Assembly: GCF_000308455.1 (NCBI RefSeq)
Contig: NZ_BAFP01000274.1
Span: 186,001 to 250,000, forward strand
DNA from: Nocardia abscessus NBRC 100374
GTDB lineage: Bacteria > Actinomycetota > Actinomycetes > Mycobacteriales > Mycobacteriaceae
Length of the DNA: 64,000 nt
Direction of reading: 5' to 3'
This document shows, piece by piece, positions 8,091-18,410 of the stretch. Position 1 is the stretch's first letter, and each line of letters starts with the position of its first letter. The notes beneath the pieces are model-generated. The model saw nothing but the letters and a program-made list of their open reading frames with translations, had not been told where the DNA came from and did not search any database. The translations under genes were made by a program, and so were the position numbers.

Positions 8091-8685
8091 TCGTGCCCAG
8101 GACTCGGCCACGATCGCTCCCTGATCCGCGGTGCCTCCGTACCGGCGTCGGCGAGCGCTTCGCCGACGTCGGCCGGACCGGGCCGGACCGACGACTGATA
8201 AATCGCCGCGTGACGGTGAGGTGACCTATCCGCCGAGGTGGGTGTGGGGTGTAGAAGGCGCCATTGCTGGTGCCGCTCCGGGTTGTGACCGTGATGCTGA
8301 CGACGCCGCACCGGCGGGCGCTGTGGCCCGGAGCAGCGTGTCGGACGCGACGGTGAAGAGGGCGTCGTCGTGGTGCCGAAACGTACCGCGCTCGCTCCGG
8401 TGAATCGCGTACCGGTGAGGATGGCGGAATCCGACCTGCCGTGGGATGGGGCGCCTCCAGCGGCACCGGCGGGTTGCCACGGTGCCCGAGTCGGTGGTCG
8501 CCGCACTCTGGCATGATGAGTTAAAGATATAGACAGTATTTCACTGTGTCAATGGATCGGTGGAACCGCCCGGGTCGCACGTCCTATCGGCCGATCGAAA
8601 CCCGGTATGCAATCGGGTGGTGTCGGCTGGAGTTCATCGGGTGCTGATCGAATAGCGGGGCAACGTTCGCCAGGGAGGAAAAGCC
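8091..8685. other. Intergenic region with a candidate promoter
   Basis: 595 bp; no coding frame with a credible start. Bases ~8520-8555 are AT-rich and contain ACAGT-N5-ACTGT, a possible promoter/operator for the thioesterase gene. Confidence 0.4.
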
Positions 8686-9153
8686 ATGACCAGCATCGAC
8701 ACTCACGCCAACGGGACCGTGGCGTCCCGTGTCACCGAACTGACCACGGTTTTCGAGCGGGGGCTTCGCGAGAATCTCGGTGTCGGCGCGTCTCTGGGCA
8801 TTCGACTGGAGACGGCGGGCGACGGCTACACCCGGTACTACCTCGACCCGAACCCGGCCACCATCAACGCCATGTTCACCGTGCACGGCGGGGTGCTGGC
8901 CACCTTGATGGACACGGCGATGGGCAGCGCGGTCTTCACGAAACTCGGCGACGGCGTGGCCTATACGACGCTCGAGCTGAAGGTGAACTTCATCCGGCCG
9001 GTGACGCTGGACGGCTCGCGGCTGACCTGCGAGGCCAACGCGGTGCACGTCGGACGGCGCACGGCTACGGCGGAGGGCCGGATCACCGACGCAAGCGGCA
9101 AGCTGATCGCGCACGGTTCGACCACGATCCTGGTGTTGCAGCCGGAGAACTGA
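8686..9153 (+). CDS. PaaI-family hotdog thioesterase
   Basis: 155 residues. Hotdog fold with the TVHGGVLATLMDTAMG helix (~64-80; His-Gly-Gly and Asp characteristic of PaaI-type acyl-CoA thioesterases) and a second strand block to the C-terminus. Expected to hydrolyse an acyl-CoA, possibly aromatic. A second, different hotdog thioesterase lies 2 kb away in the lipid cluster; this one is outside it, separated by a strong hairpin. Confidence 0.8.
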   Translation: MTSIDTHANGTVASRVTELTTVFERGLRENLGVGASLGIRLETAGDGYTRYYLDPNPATINAMFTVHGGVLATLMDTAMGSAVFTKLGDGVAYTTLELKVNFIRPVTLDGSRLTCEANAVHVGRRTATAEGRITDASGKLIAHGSTTILVLQPEN

Positions 9154-9160
9154 ACGCCGA

Positions 9161-9202
9161 GAAGGGCCCTGTCTCCGAAGCCGTTCGGAGACAGGGCCCT
9201 TC
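9161..9202. terminator. Perfect 19-bp hairpin, bidirectional terminator
   Basis: GAAGGGCCCTGTCTCCGAA and its exact complement enclose a 4-nt loop, between the convergent thioesterase and desaturase genes. It marks the left boundary of the lipid cluster. Confidence 0.8.
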
Positions 9203-9214
9203 GGCTTTACGAGT

Positions 9215-10057
9215 TCACGCCAGCGATCGGCACTCGTCGACGAAGCGCACCAGTTCGTCGAGGCGATCGCTGCGGGCGTCCACCGCGCGATCGATCACCT
9301 TCACCAGGTGCTCGTAGGCCTCGGTGTGGTCGTAGGCGGCCACGTCGGCGATCTTCAGCGCCCATCGCCAGTAGCCGCGCATGGTATCGGCCAGTGGCAT
9401 GCGGAAGGTGGCGATCACCTCGCGGATCGGCTCCACGGTGGCGTCGCCATGGACGCGTAGGTAGCGGCCGACCACGTCGGCCATGAAACTGAAATGCCGC
9501 GCCTCGTCGCGCGACAGCCGCGCCAGTACCGCCGCGAGCACCGGGTCGTTCACCACCTCGCGCAGGTGCTGGTAGTACATCTGCGTCGCCTTCTCCTGCA
9601 CCAGCGCGTAGGCGAAGAACTGCACCGGATGCCGATATGGCAGGTCGAACGGTTTCTGCCCCTCGATCGCCAGTTCCGTGCGCAGCGCACCGCGTTCGGC
9701 GATGCCGGACGCTTCCTGGTAGCGGGTCAGCGCGCGTGCGTGCGTGTCCTCCTCCAATGCCCAGCGGACGGTGAAGTGGTAGAGCTCGCGGTTGTGGATG
9801 AACGCCTCCCGGTCCACGGTGTCGTCCACCGGGAAGTACCGGTGGTAGACGTCGAAGTAGCCGGGCAGGTGGTCCTCGATGAGGGTGACGAACTGGACCG
9901 CCGACCGCTGGCCCTCGGTGAGCCGGCCCGCGTCGGCGCGGGACCAGTCGAACGCGGTCTCCACATCCCAGGCCCGCGTGGCGGGCGACGCCGCGAGGAA
10001 CCCGTCCACAGCCGCGGCGACTTCGTCCACGGGAATCAGCGCCGATTCGATGTTCAT
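9215..10057 (-). CDS. Acyl-ACP desaturase (soluble di-iron, DesA-like)
   Basis: 280 residues. Ferritin-like di-iron enzyme of the acyl-[acyl-carrier-protein] desaturase family: Glu61 in the first helix, (E)EDTH at 102-106, a Glu in QEKATQMYY (~155), and DEARH at 194-198 supply the expected iron ligands. It would insert a double bond into an ACP-bound acyl chain. Last gene of the minus-strand operon (17 nt after the methyltransferase), whose ACP is the likely carrier. AGGAGC ribosome site before ATG 10057. Confidence 0.8.
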   Translation of the reverse strand: MNIESALIPVDEVAAAVDGFLAASPATRAWDVETAFDWSRADAGRLTEGQRSAVQFVTLIEDHLPGYFDVYHRYFPVDDTVDREAFIHNRELYHFTVRWALEEDTHARALTRYQEASGIAERGALRTELAIEGQKPFDLPYRHPVQFFAYALVQEKATQMYYQHLREVVNDPVLAAVLARLSRDEARHFSFMADVVGRYLRVHGDATVEPIREVIATFRMPLADTMRGYWRWALKIADVAAYDHTEAYEHLVKVIDRAVDARSDRLDELVRFVDECRSLA

Positions 10058-10073
10058 CTTTCGCTCCTCCCGT

Positions 10074-10922
10074 TCAGCGGGCGTTCCGGCAGGTCAGCGC
10101 GTAATGCTTGGTGGTGTAACCCCATCCGGCGTTCGCGATCTCCAGGTAGTGCCGCAGCTTCGCGGCCAAGCCCGGCCCGTGTGCGTCGATGCGTTCGGCG
10201 GCGGCATCGACTCCTGTGATCCAATCGTCGATGGTGCGGCGATAGTGCTCGGTGAGGTCGTCCACCGCGATGATGGAGAATCCCGCGTCCTCGGCGGCGG
10301 TCACCAGGTCCGAGAGCGGACGCAGATCGCCCCAGCCGAAAATGTCCTCGCGCACGAACTCGGTGCCGTCCTTGGCGTCGAACGCCGTGCGTGCTGCCGC
10401 GTTGCGGAAACAGCTCTCCGACACATACAGCGTGCCGCCGCGACGCAGCACCGCGCGGGCCCGGCGGAAGATCGCGCCGAGGTCGGGCATGTGCACGATC
10501 GAGCCGAGCAGCGTCACCGCGTCGAATCCGCGCGGCGGCAGTTCCAGCCGCTCGAAGTGGCCGACCCTGGTGTGCACCCGATCCGCGAGGCCACGGGCGC
10601 GCGCCTGCTCGGCGATGTACTCGTGCTGGCGTGGCGCCGGGCTGACACCCGTTGTCTCGCAGCCGAATTCCGCGGCCATGAACAGGATCAGCGAGCCCCA
10701 TCCGCAACCGACGTCCAGCAGGCGTTCGCCGCCGGTCACCCCGAGCCGGTCGGCCACGAATCGCAGCTTGCGCCGCTGCGCCTGCTCGAGCGTGTCGGAC
10801 TCGGACTCGTAGAGCGCCGAGCTGTACTTGCGCAGCGGGTCGAGGAACTGGCCGAAGACGTCCGGGTCGAGGTCGTAGTGCTGGTTGGTGTCGGCGGTGA
10901 CCGGCTGATCGGTGACGGTCAC
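10074..10922 (-). CDS. SAM-dependent methyltransferase, cyclopropane-fatty-acid/mycolate synthase-like
   Basis: 282 residues from GTG 10922, which overlaps the ACP stop (GTGA). The N-terminal HYDLDPDVFGQFLDP, YSSALYE and TLEQAQ elements and LLDVGCGWG (68-76) closely follow CFA/CMAS enzymes such as the mycobacterial CmaA/MmaA group, which are similar in size and act on unsaturated ACP-bound chains. Predicted reaction: methylene or methyl transfer to a double bond on the operon's acyl-ACP. Product (cyclopropane, methyl branch) cannot be read from sequence. Confidence 0.8.
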   Translation of the reverse strand: MTVTDQPVTADTNQHYDLDPDVFGQFLDPLRKYSSALYESESDTLEQAQRRKLRFVADRLGVTGGERLLDVGCGWGSLILFMAAEFGCETTGVSPAPRQHEYIAEQARARGLADRVHTRVGHFERLELPPRGFDAVTLLGSIVHMPDLGAIFRRARAVLRRGGTLYVSESCFRNAAARTAFDAKDGTEFVREDIFGWGDLRPLSDLVTAAEDAGFSIIAVDDLTEHYRRTIDDWITGVDAAAERIDAHGPGLAAKLRHYLEIANAGWGYTTKHYALTCRNAR

Positions 10923-11185
10923 GCCGCCGCCTCGCGCAGCGCCTTGCCGACCACCGTGACGACGTCGTTCAACGAGGACAGGCCGAACACGTCCTGGTCC
11001 TCGAGTTCGATGTCGTAGGCGCGTTCGATCTTGGCGACCATGCGCAGCACGCGCACCGAGTCGACGCCCGCCATGCCGCGCAGGTCCAGGTCGGGACGCA
11101 GTTCCGACTCCGGGATGCCGGTCTCGGCAGTGGCGATCCCGGTGACCGTGCGCAGGATGTCGTCGGCGGTGTGGGTGGTGGTCAT
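10919..11185 (-). CDS. Stand-alone acyl carrier protein
   Basis: 88 residues. Phosphopantetheine site Ser43 in GVDSVRVL, within the usual four-helix ACP pattern (ends REAAA). ATG 11185 overlaps the thioesterase stop, and its own TGA overlaps the methyltransferase GTG, so all three are translationally coupled. Likely charged by the cluster's acyl-AMP ligase and serving as scaffold for the desaturase, methyltransferase and perhaps P450s. Confidence 0.88.
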   Translation of the reverse strand: MTTTHTADDILRTVTGIATAETGIPESELRPDLDLRGMAGVDSVRVLRMVAKIERAYDIELEDQDVFGLSSLNDVVTVVGKALREAAA

Positions 11186-11751
11186 GGGTGGACTCCGTTC
11201 GGTGCGAGGGCGGTTCCGGTGGACAGGGCGTGGGAGAGCGCGGCGACCTCGTCGTCGCCGAGGGTGAGCTGATGGCGCACGTCGTCGAGCGCGAACGGCT
11301 GGTAGGCCGCGGTGGAGCTGGCGCACACCAGGCCGTCGGCGTCCCGGATCTCCGCGGACGCCTGGATCGGGCGGTCGTCCTCGGCGCCGGACAGTGTCGC
11401 GACACAGTGGTATTCGCGACCCACGAGCAGTGGTGTGAGGAAACGGGTGCGTTGCGTGACGGTGAACGCCGGGTGGTGGCGAGCCAGGACGATGAGGTTG
11501 CCCATCACCTCGTCGCAGATCACCCCGATCAATCCGCCGTGCACGACGCCGGGGTAGGACTCGAACTCGCGCCCGAGCCGGAACCGGGCTTGCAGCCCGT
11601 CCGGATGCGGGGTGAAACGCAGGCGCAGACCGGTCGTGTTGTGCGGCGAGCAGCCGAAGCAGCGGTAGTCCGGGATCACCGACCAGGGCACCCGGACGGT
11701 GTCCACCCCGCCGTGCACGGTGTCCGGGCCGAAGGCGCTGTCGTGGTCCAT
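11182..11751 (-). CDS. Hotdog-fold thioesterase
   Basis: 189 residues. An N-terminal CFGC segment (31-34) is followed by a hotdog domain with VHGGLIGVICDEVMG (70-84) carrying the family His-Gly-Gly and Asp/Glu pair. Its gene is coupled to the ACP (ATGA overlap), so release of the finished acyl chain from the ACP is the natural role. Proofreading of wrongly loaded chains is an alternative. Confidence 0.78.
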   Translation of the reverse strand: MDHDSAFGPDTVHGGVDTVRVPWSVIPDYRCFGCSPHNTTGLRLRFTPHPDGLQARFRLGREFESYPGVVHGGLIGVICDEVMGNLIVLARHHPAFTVTQRTRFLTPLLVGREYHCVATLSGAEDDRPIQASAEIRDADGLVCASSTAAYQPFALDDVRHQLTLGDDEVAALSHALSTGTALAPNGVHP

Positions 11752-11755
11752 GGCG

Positions 11756-12544
11756 TCAGGCGATCGCGTCGGCCAGGGCCCGGCGAACCTTGGCGTTGCT
11801 GGACAGATCCAGTCCGGTCATGTTGCCGAAGGTGCGACGGACCTTGTCGTGCAGGACGTCCAGCTCACCCTCCGCGGCGACCTGCTCGAGGAACAGCTCG
11901 AACCCGGTGTCGATGGTCTCGTGGTCGCCGAGCTCGCTGATCCCGGCCTTGAACGTGCTGACCGGGTGCTTGATCTTGGCCTCGGAGCTGTACACGTAGA
12001 GGGTCTCCAGCACCGAGGGCAGCTCCTCGGGACGCCGCCGCAAACGCTCGGTGGCGTAGTGGATGAACTCGCGCGCGTGGCCCGCTTCGTCACGACCGGC
12101 GTTGAGCAGCAACCCCTTCAGCACGGGCTCCTCGACCCAGTTCGCCACCGCACGATAGATGTGGTTGACGGTGAGCTCGGAGATGATGTTCGTGGCCAGG
12201 GTCGCCGAGGGGGTGGTGCCCGGCGCGTACGGCTCGCGCATCGAGTCGACGGCCTTGTCGTCCACCTTCTCGCCGAGCGCGCCCAACCAGGACCGGAACG
12301 CGTAGTGGTGCTGCACTTCCTGGTAGCCCCACACCACCGCGAACGTGGAGAAGTCGTAGTCGTCGACGAACTCGTTCATGAACCCGTGCACCGCGGCGAT
12401 GACGTTGGATTCGCCCATCGTCGCGCTCTTGGCGAGGGTGATGTACTCGGGACGGACCAGAGACTTGTCGACGGCGTCGAGATCGAGGTCGGCCAGCTTC
12501 CAATGCAGGCGCTCGTAGTGGCGGAAGACGTCATAGCTGTGCAC
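11756..12544 (-). CDS. Ferritin-like di-iron protein, divergent acyl-ACP desaturase/oxygenase
   Basis: 262 residues from GTG 12544 (GGAG 6 nt upstream). No ATG is available in frame downstream of the ligase stop. Four-helix di-iron ligand set visible: Glu45, EVQH at 76-79, Glu123 (with His128) and DEAGH at 152-156. It is only distantly like the desaturase at 9215-10057, so a different reaction on the ACP-bound chain (second desaturation, hydroxylation, or oxidation of another kind) is likely. Overlap or near contact with neighbours shows operon membership. Confidence 0.7.
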   Translation of the reverse strand: MHSYDVFRHYERLHWKLADLDLDAVDKSLVRPEYITLAKSATMGESNVIAAVHGFMNEFVDDYDFSTFAVVWGYQEVQHHYAFRSWLGALGEKVDDKAVDSMREPYAPGTTPSATLATNIISELTVNHIYRAVANWVEEPVLKGLLLNAGRDEAGHAREFIHYATERLRRRPEELPSVLETLYVYSSEAKIKHPVSTFKAGISELGDHETIDTGFELFLEQVAAEGELDVLHDKVRRTFGNMTGLDLSSNAKVRRALADAIA

Positions 12545-12567
12545 GAAGGACTCCAGTTCGGTCGGGA

Positions 12568-14223
12568 TTACCGGCGGTGCGTGATGAGATCGCGGGCGGC
12601 GCGCCGCTGGAGCTTGCCGCTGCTGGTTCGGGGAATGCTGCGCGGCGCGACCAAGTGGACCCGCACCGCGGCCAGGCCGAGTTCGGCGGAGATCCGGGCG
12701 CGAATCGCCTCGGTCAGCGCGTCGGCGGCTGCTCCGGTGCGCTCGGATTCGGCGATCAGCGCGATCACGTCCGCGTCGGGGTCGATCGCCGCCGTGCACC
12801 GGCCCTTGTACACACCGTCGAGGCCGCGCACGGCCGCCTCGACGTCCTGGGCGTAGTAGTTCACGCCGCGCACGGTGATCATGTCCTTGCACCGGCCGGT
12901 GACGAAAAGCTCGCCGTCGCGCAGGTATCCGAGGTCGCCGGTGCGCAGCCAGCCGTCGGCGAACAGCCCGGCCACTCGCGACGGGTCGGCGGTGAGGTAT
13001 CCGTCGGTGACCGCGTCGCCCCGGATGAGGATCTCGCCGACTTCCCCGTCGGGCAGCGCACGATCCCCGTCGGTGGCGACGACGCGCAATCGCAGCCGCT
13101 GTACCGGCGCTCCGACTCCGGCGACCGGCCGAGCGCCCGGCGCATCCGGTGAAACACTCTGTGCGACCGCGTCATCCGACAGCTTCGCCCGATCGACCCA
13201 CTCGAAGACGGGTTCCCGGCCGAGCGGGGGGAAGGTGACCGCCAGGGTGGCTTCGGCCATGCCGTAGACGCCGAACATGGTGGCCGGACGGAATCCCGCG
13301 GGCGCGAAACGCTCGCAGAAGGCGACGACGACGTCCCGGGAGATCGGCTCCGACCCGTTGAACGCGATCCGCCAGCGGCTCAGGTCGTAGTCGCGCACCC
13401 GGTCGGCGGGCACGGCGGCCAGCAGCGACTCGTAGCCGAAATCGGGCATCGCGGTGATGGTGGCGCCGCTGGCGGCGAATTCGCCGAGCCAGCGCGCCGG
13501 GTCCTTGACGAACGCGATGGGGGACCACACGTGTGCGGGAATGCCGCGCAGAACGGCCGAGAGCGTGCCGAACAGGCCCATGTCGTGGAACAGCGGAAGC
13601 CAGAAGCCGCCCTGGTCGTCCAGGCTCAACTCGATGCCGGCGCGAATCGCTGCCAGGCCGCTGAGCACGTTGTGGTGGGTCAGGCGAACGCCCTTGGGGG
13701 TCGCGGTGCTGCCCGAAGTGAACTGGATGACGGCGAGGTCCTCGGGCCCGAGTGCGGGAAGTGCTTCGGCCGCAGGCGGGTCCGACTCGAAAAGCGTTGC
13801 GCTGTCGATCAGTTCGACGTCCAACGCGTCGCTCAGCAGCGCGGCGAGGTCGGCGAAGCGATGCGACACCAGAACGGTGCGCATGCCCGCCGCCGCGATG
13901 ACGGCCGCCAGCTTCTGCGGGTAGCCGCTCGCGGCCCGCGCGCCGGCGGGCAGCGGAAGGGGAGTGGCGGCGCCGCCCGCCGCGGTCACGCCGAACAGGC
14001 AGGTGAGGAACTCGGGGGCGTTCGGGCTGAGGATGCCTACCGGTTCGCCGCGCCGCACACCGTGCCGGACCAGCGCCGTCGCCGCCACCAGGGACAGCCG
14101 GTGCAGTTCGGCGTAGTCGACGGTTTCCGACACCGACCAGAACGTGGCGGCCACCGCGGGATGGGCGGCGGCGATCTCGGCGAGGCGGCCGTGCAGGGTT
14201 ACGGCCGATTCCGCGGAATTCAT
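12568..14223 (-). CDS. Fatty acyl-AMP ligase (FAAL)
   Basis: 551 residues from ATG 14223 (GTG 14232 is an alternative). ANL superfamily: AMP-binding motif FTSGSTATPKG (~168-178), WLPLFHDMGL, YGMAEATL and GELFVTGRCKDMI...YAQDVE. The last motifs are FAAL-like rather than acyl-CoA-ligase-like, and the conserved C-terminal lysine region (SSGKLQRR) is present. Predicted to adenylate a free fatty acid and load it onto the ACP two genes downstream. First gene of the operon. Confidence 0.82.
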   Translation of the reverse strand: MNSAESAVTLHGRLAEIAAAHPAVAATFWSVSETVDYAELHRLSLVAATALVRHGVRRGEPVGILSPNAPEFLTCLFGVTAAGGAATPLPLPAGARAASGYPQKLAAVIAAAGMRTVLVSHRFADLAALLSDALDVELIDSATLFESDPPAAEALPALGPEDLAVIQFTSGSTATPKGVRLTHHNVLSGLAAIRAGIELSLDDQGGFWLPLFHDMGLFGTLSAVLRGIPAHVWSPIAFVKDPARWLGEFAASGATITAMPDFGYESLLAAVPADRVRDYDLSRWRIAFNGSEPISRDVVVAFCERFAPAGFRPATMFGVYGMAEATLAVTFPPLGREPVFEWVDRAKLSDDAVAQSVSPDAPGARPVAGVGAPVQRLRLRVVATDGDRALPDGEVGEILIRGDAVTDGYLTADPSRVAGLFADGWLRTGDLGYLRDGELFVTGRCKDMITVRGVNYYAQDVEAAVRGLDGVYKGRCTAAIDPDADVIALIAESERTGAAADALTEAIRARISAELGLAAVRVHLVAPRSIPRTSSGKLQRRAARDLITHRR

Positions 14224-14492
14224 ACCTGCCACGACAACAGCGAATTATGACGGTGCATTGAACTCGTTGTGAATTGACGACGGCGATAAACAGGGGCGAT
14301 CAGCCGATCACTTTGCCCGATAAAGTATTTCGGCTATGGGGCGATAGGAACGGGTAATCGCCGCCGCGCCGGGCCGGTGGCGAGCACCACGATGGACGAG
14401 AAATTTCTTTCGCGTCCCGGAATTGTCCGCAGCGATCCGGCGGATGATATGTCCTTTTCCGCGCCGCGTCCATTTCTATTCAGGAGTCGCCG
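14224..14492. promoter_or_regulatory. Divergent promoter region of the lipid cluster
   Basis: 270 bp between the FAAL gene and the first P450. Bases 14240-14340 are relatively AT-rich and likely hold the promoters of both operons. No regulator gene lies in the cluster and no clear palindrome was seen. Confidence 0.5.
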
Positions 14493-15727
<1,235 letters not shown>

Positions 15728-15731
<4 letters not shown>

Positions 15732-16951
15732 ACACCGTTACGCCCCCCGATGTCACCTTCGATGCTTTCGACCCGAGCGCACGCGCCGACCCGTATCCGG
15801 CCTACCGGCGAGTGCGAGACGCGGCGGCGCTGTTCCCGTACGCATTCGGCGACGTGCCGGTCACTTTGATCACCCGCTACGAGGAGTGCGCCGCGATTCT
15901 GACCGGCGCCGACTGGGGGCACGGCTACGCGGCGGGCATCAGCCCGTTCCGCGACACCACTGCCGCGATACCCGGTTCGTTCGTCCGGATGGATCCGCCC
16001 GAGCACGGTCGCTACCGCAAGCTGGTCGCGAAGGCGTTCACCCCGCGGTTGATGGCCGACATGGCGCCGGTCGCCGGGCAGGTGGTGCGGGAGATCGTGG
16101 ACGCGGCCCTCGTGCGTGGCGAACTCGACGTGCTCGACGGTTTGGCGGTGCCGCTGGCGGTGGCGATGGTTCCGGTCCGGCTGCTCGGCGCCGACCCGGC
16201 CGACGGCGCGAAGTTCCGGGAATGGCAGCTGGCCATCGCGCGCGGCAGCGACCCCGACTCGCTGCTCGGCCCGGAGGATGTCACCGCCCGCACCGCGGCG
16301 GCCATGGAGTGCATGGGGTACTTCGCCCGGCTGGTCCAGCAGAAGAAGCGCAACCCGACGCCGGACCTGCTCAGCGCGCTGGTCGCGGCCGCCGCGGACA
16401 GCGATCAGCTGACCGAACCGGAAGTGATCGGCATGGCCCTGCTCACCCTGGTCGCGGGCATGGAAACCTCGATCAACCTGATCGGCAACGGCATGCTCGC
16501 GCTGCTGCGCAACCCCGGCCAACTCGCCCTGCTGCGAGACAACCCCGAGCTGATCGCGCCCGCGCTCGATGAAATGCTCCGCTACGACGCCCCCACCCAG
16601 TTCACCATTCGCGTCGCACTGGCCGACACCACGGTCGGCGAGCATCAGTTCCGGCGCGGCGACGGGGTCGTGGTGCTCACGGCCTCGGCCAGCCGGGACG
16701 ACCGGGTGTATCCGGACGCGGACAGCTTCGATATCACCCGCTACGCCGGAAATCGCCCGGCGCGCAAGCATCTCGGCTTCAGCCTCGGCATCCACTACTG
16801 CGTGGGTGCGCCGTTGGCGCGGATCGAGGCCGAGGCCGCGATCGGCGCGCTGCTGGCTCGCGCTCCGAAGCTCGCACCGGCGACCGACGCGATCGACTAC
16901 CGGCCGAGTCTGATCCACCGCGGCATCGTGTCGCTGCCGGTGACGATGTGA
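15728..16951 (+). CDS. Cytochrome P450 (lipid cluster, second)
   Basis: 407 residues; ATG 15728 overlaps the stop of the first P450. RMDPPEHGRYR, I-helix AGMETS (Met replaces the His of its neighbours and Ser the usual second Thr), ExxR (DEMLRYD) and heme loop FSLGIHYCVGAPLAR with Cys358. The altered I-helix suggests a different oxygen-activation geometry or reaction from the other two cluster P450s. Confidence 0.87.
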
Positions 16952-18351
16952 ACGCGACACGGCACGCGGTCGTGCTCGGCGCGGGCGTCGCCGGGCTGCT
17001 GGCGGCCCGGGTGCTCGCCGACCACTTCGACCGGGTCACGGTCTTCGAGCGGGACGGCTTCGACGCCGAGGGTATGCGCAAAGGCGTGCCGCAGGCACGG
17101 CACCTGCACGGGCTGCTGGACCGTGGCCGCACCGTCATCGAGGAACTGTTCCCCGGATTCACCGACCAGATGACCGCCCGCGGCGCGACCCGGGCCGAAG
17201 CCCTGGTCGGAACCCGATGGTATGTGGGCGGACTGCGAGCCGCGCCGGCGTCCACCGGGCTCACATCCCTGATCGCCACTCGCCCGCTGCTGGAAGCACT
17301 GCTGCGCGAACGCACTTCGGCGTTACCCCCGGTGCGGCTCGTGGCGGGAACCGCGCGCGGACTGGTCGGTGACGCGCATGGCGTGCGCGCGGTCTCCGTG
17401 TCCGGTGATTCCGGCGTCGAGACGCATGCCACCGAACTTGTGATCGATGCCACCGGCCGCGGCTCCCGGGCGGCGGTGTGGCTCACCGCGCTCGGCGCCG
17501 AGTCACCGGACGAGCAGCGGCTGGAGGTGGACCTCGGCTACGCCTCGCGGTTCTACCGGCGGATCGAAGGCCAGCTCGACGGGCACTCGTCGGTGATCAT
17601 CTCGACCGGTGCCAACGGCCGCGGCGGCGGAGCGGTCCGGGTGGAAGGCGACCGCTGGCACGTCACCCTGGCCGGAATCCTCGGCGACCATCCACCCACC
17701 GACCCGGACGGCTTCACCCGCTTCGCCGCCTCCTTGGCCGCGCCCGACATCTTCGAACTGATCGCGCGATCCGAACCGCTCGGCGACGCGGTACCGCACC
17801 GCTTCCGCGCTCCGGTGCGCAGGCGCTACCGGCATCGTGCGGCGGTGCCGCGGGGCTTCCTGCTGCTCGGTGACGCGCTGTGCAGCTTCAATCCGCTCTA
17901 CGCCCAAGGTATGGCGGTCGCGGCGCAGCAGGCCGTCGCGCTGCGCGCCTGTCTGCGCGCGGGCGGACCGACGCCCGATCTACCCGCGCGGTTCTACGCG
18001 GCGGCGGACAAGGCGCTCGACGTCGCCTGGCAGCTGTCTGCCGGAGCGGATCTCGCGCATCCGGGTGTGGCCGGGCCGCGCACGGTGCGCACGCGCCTCA
18101 CCAACGCCTACGTCGCCCGCGTTCATCGCGCCGCGCACGTCGACCCGCAGGTGTCGCGGACTTTCTTGCGGGTGGCGAACCTGGTCGAACCGCCGACGGC
18201 CCTACTGCACCCGTCGATGGCGAGAAGAGTTCTGCTGCCCAGGCGCCCGCGAACTGGCGCGCCGGGAATGAACTTCAGCAGTCCCGGAGCCGTTCGGGCG
18301 GGTTCGTCGTCGCCGCCGGACCCGAGCCATCGCATCCATTCCGATCACTGA
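16948..18351 (+). CDS. FAD-dependent monooxygenase/oxidoreductase
   Basis: 467 residues; GTG 16948 overlaps the preceding stop. N-terminal FAD Rossmann motif GAGVAGLLAA (residues 11-20), a central DATGRGS element (~168), and the second FAD motif GFLLLGDALCSFNPLYAQGM (~306-325) of the PHBH/UbiH-like and geranylgeranyl-reductase-like group. The final ~30 residues are low complexity. Could hydroxylate, epoxidise or dehydrogenate the acyl chain; no halogenase signature WxWxIP was seen. Confidence 0.78.
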   Translation: MNATRHAVVLGAGVAGLLAARVLADHFDRVTVFERDGFDAEGMRKGVPQARHLHGLLDRGRTVIEELFPGFTDQMTARGATRAEALVGTRWYVGGLRAAPASTGLTSLIATRPLLEALLRERTSALPPVRLVAGTARGLVGDAHGVRAVSVSGDSGVETHATELVIDATGRGSRAAVWLTALGAESPDEQRLEVDLGYASRFYRRIEGQLDGHSSVIISTGANGRGGGAVRVEGDRWHVTLAGILGDHPPTDPDGFTRFAASLAAPDIFELIARSEPLGDAVPHRFRAPVRRRYRHRAAVPRGFLLLGDALCSFNPLYAQGMAVAAQQAVALRACLRAGGPTPDLPARFYAAADKALDVAWQLSAGADLAHPGVAGPRTVRTRLTNAYVARVHRAAHVDPQVSRTFLRVANLVEPPTALLHPSMARRVLLPRRPRTGAPGMNFSSPGAVRAGSSSPPDPSHRIHSDH

Positions 18352-18410
18352 CCTTTGTCGCACGACCGGCAGCATCCACCAGGTGCTCCGTAGAGGAGGG
18401 ACCACTCGAC

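Noticed and set aside
9215..14232. Terminal-alkyne or polyyne cassette interpretation
   Set aside because: Those cassettes pair FAAL and ACP with membrane-bound desaturases (JamB type). Here the desaturases are soluble ferritin-like proteins, and a CMAS-like methyltransferase is present.
16948..18351. Flavin-dependent halogenase
   Set aside because: FAD motifs are present but the WxWxIP halogenase signature is absent; monooxygenase/oxidoreductase is the safer call.
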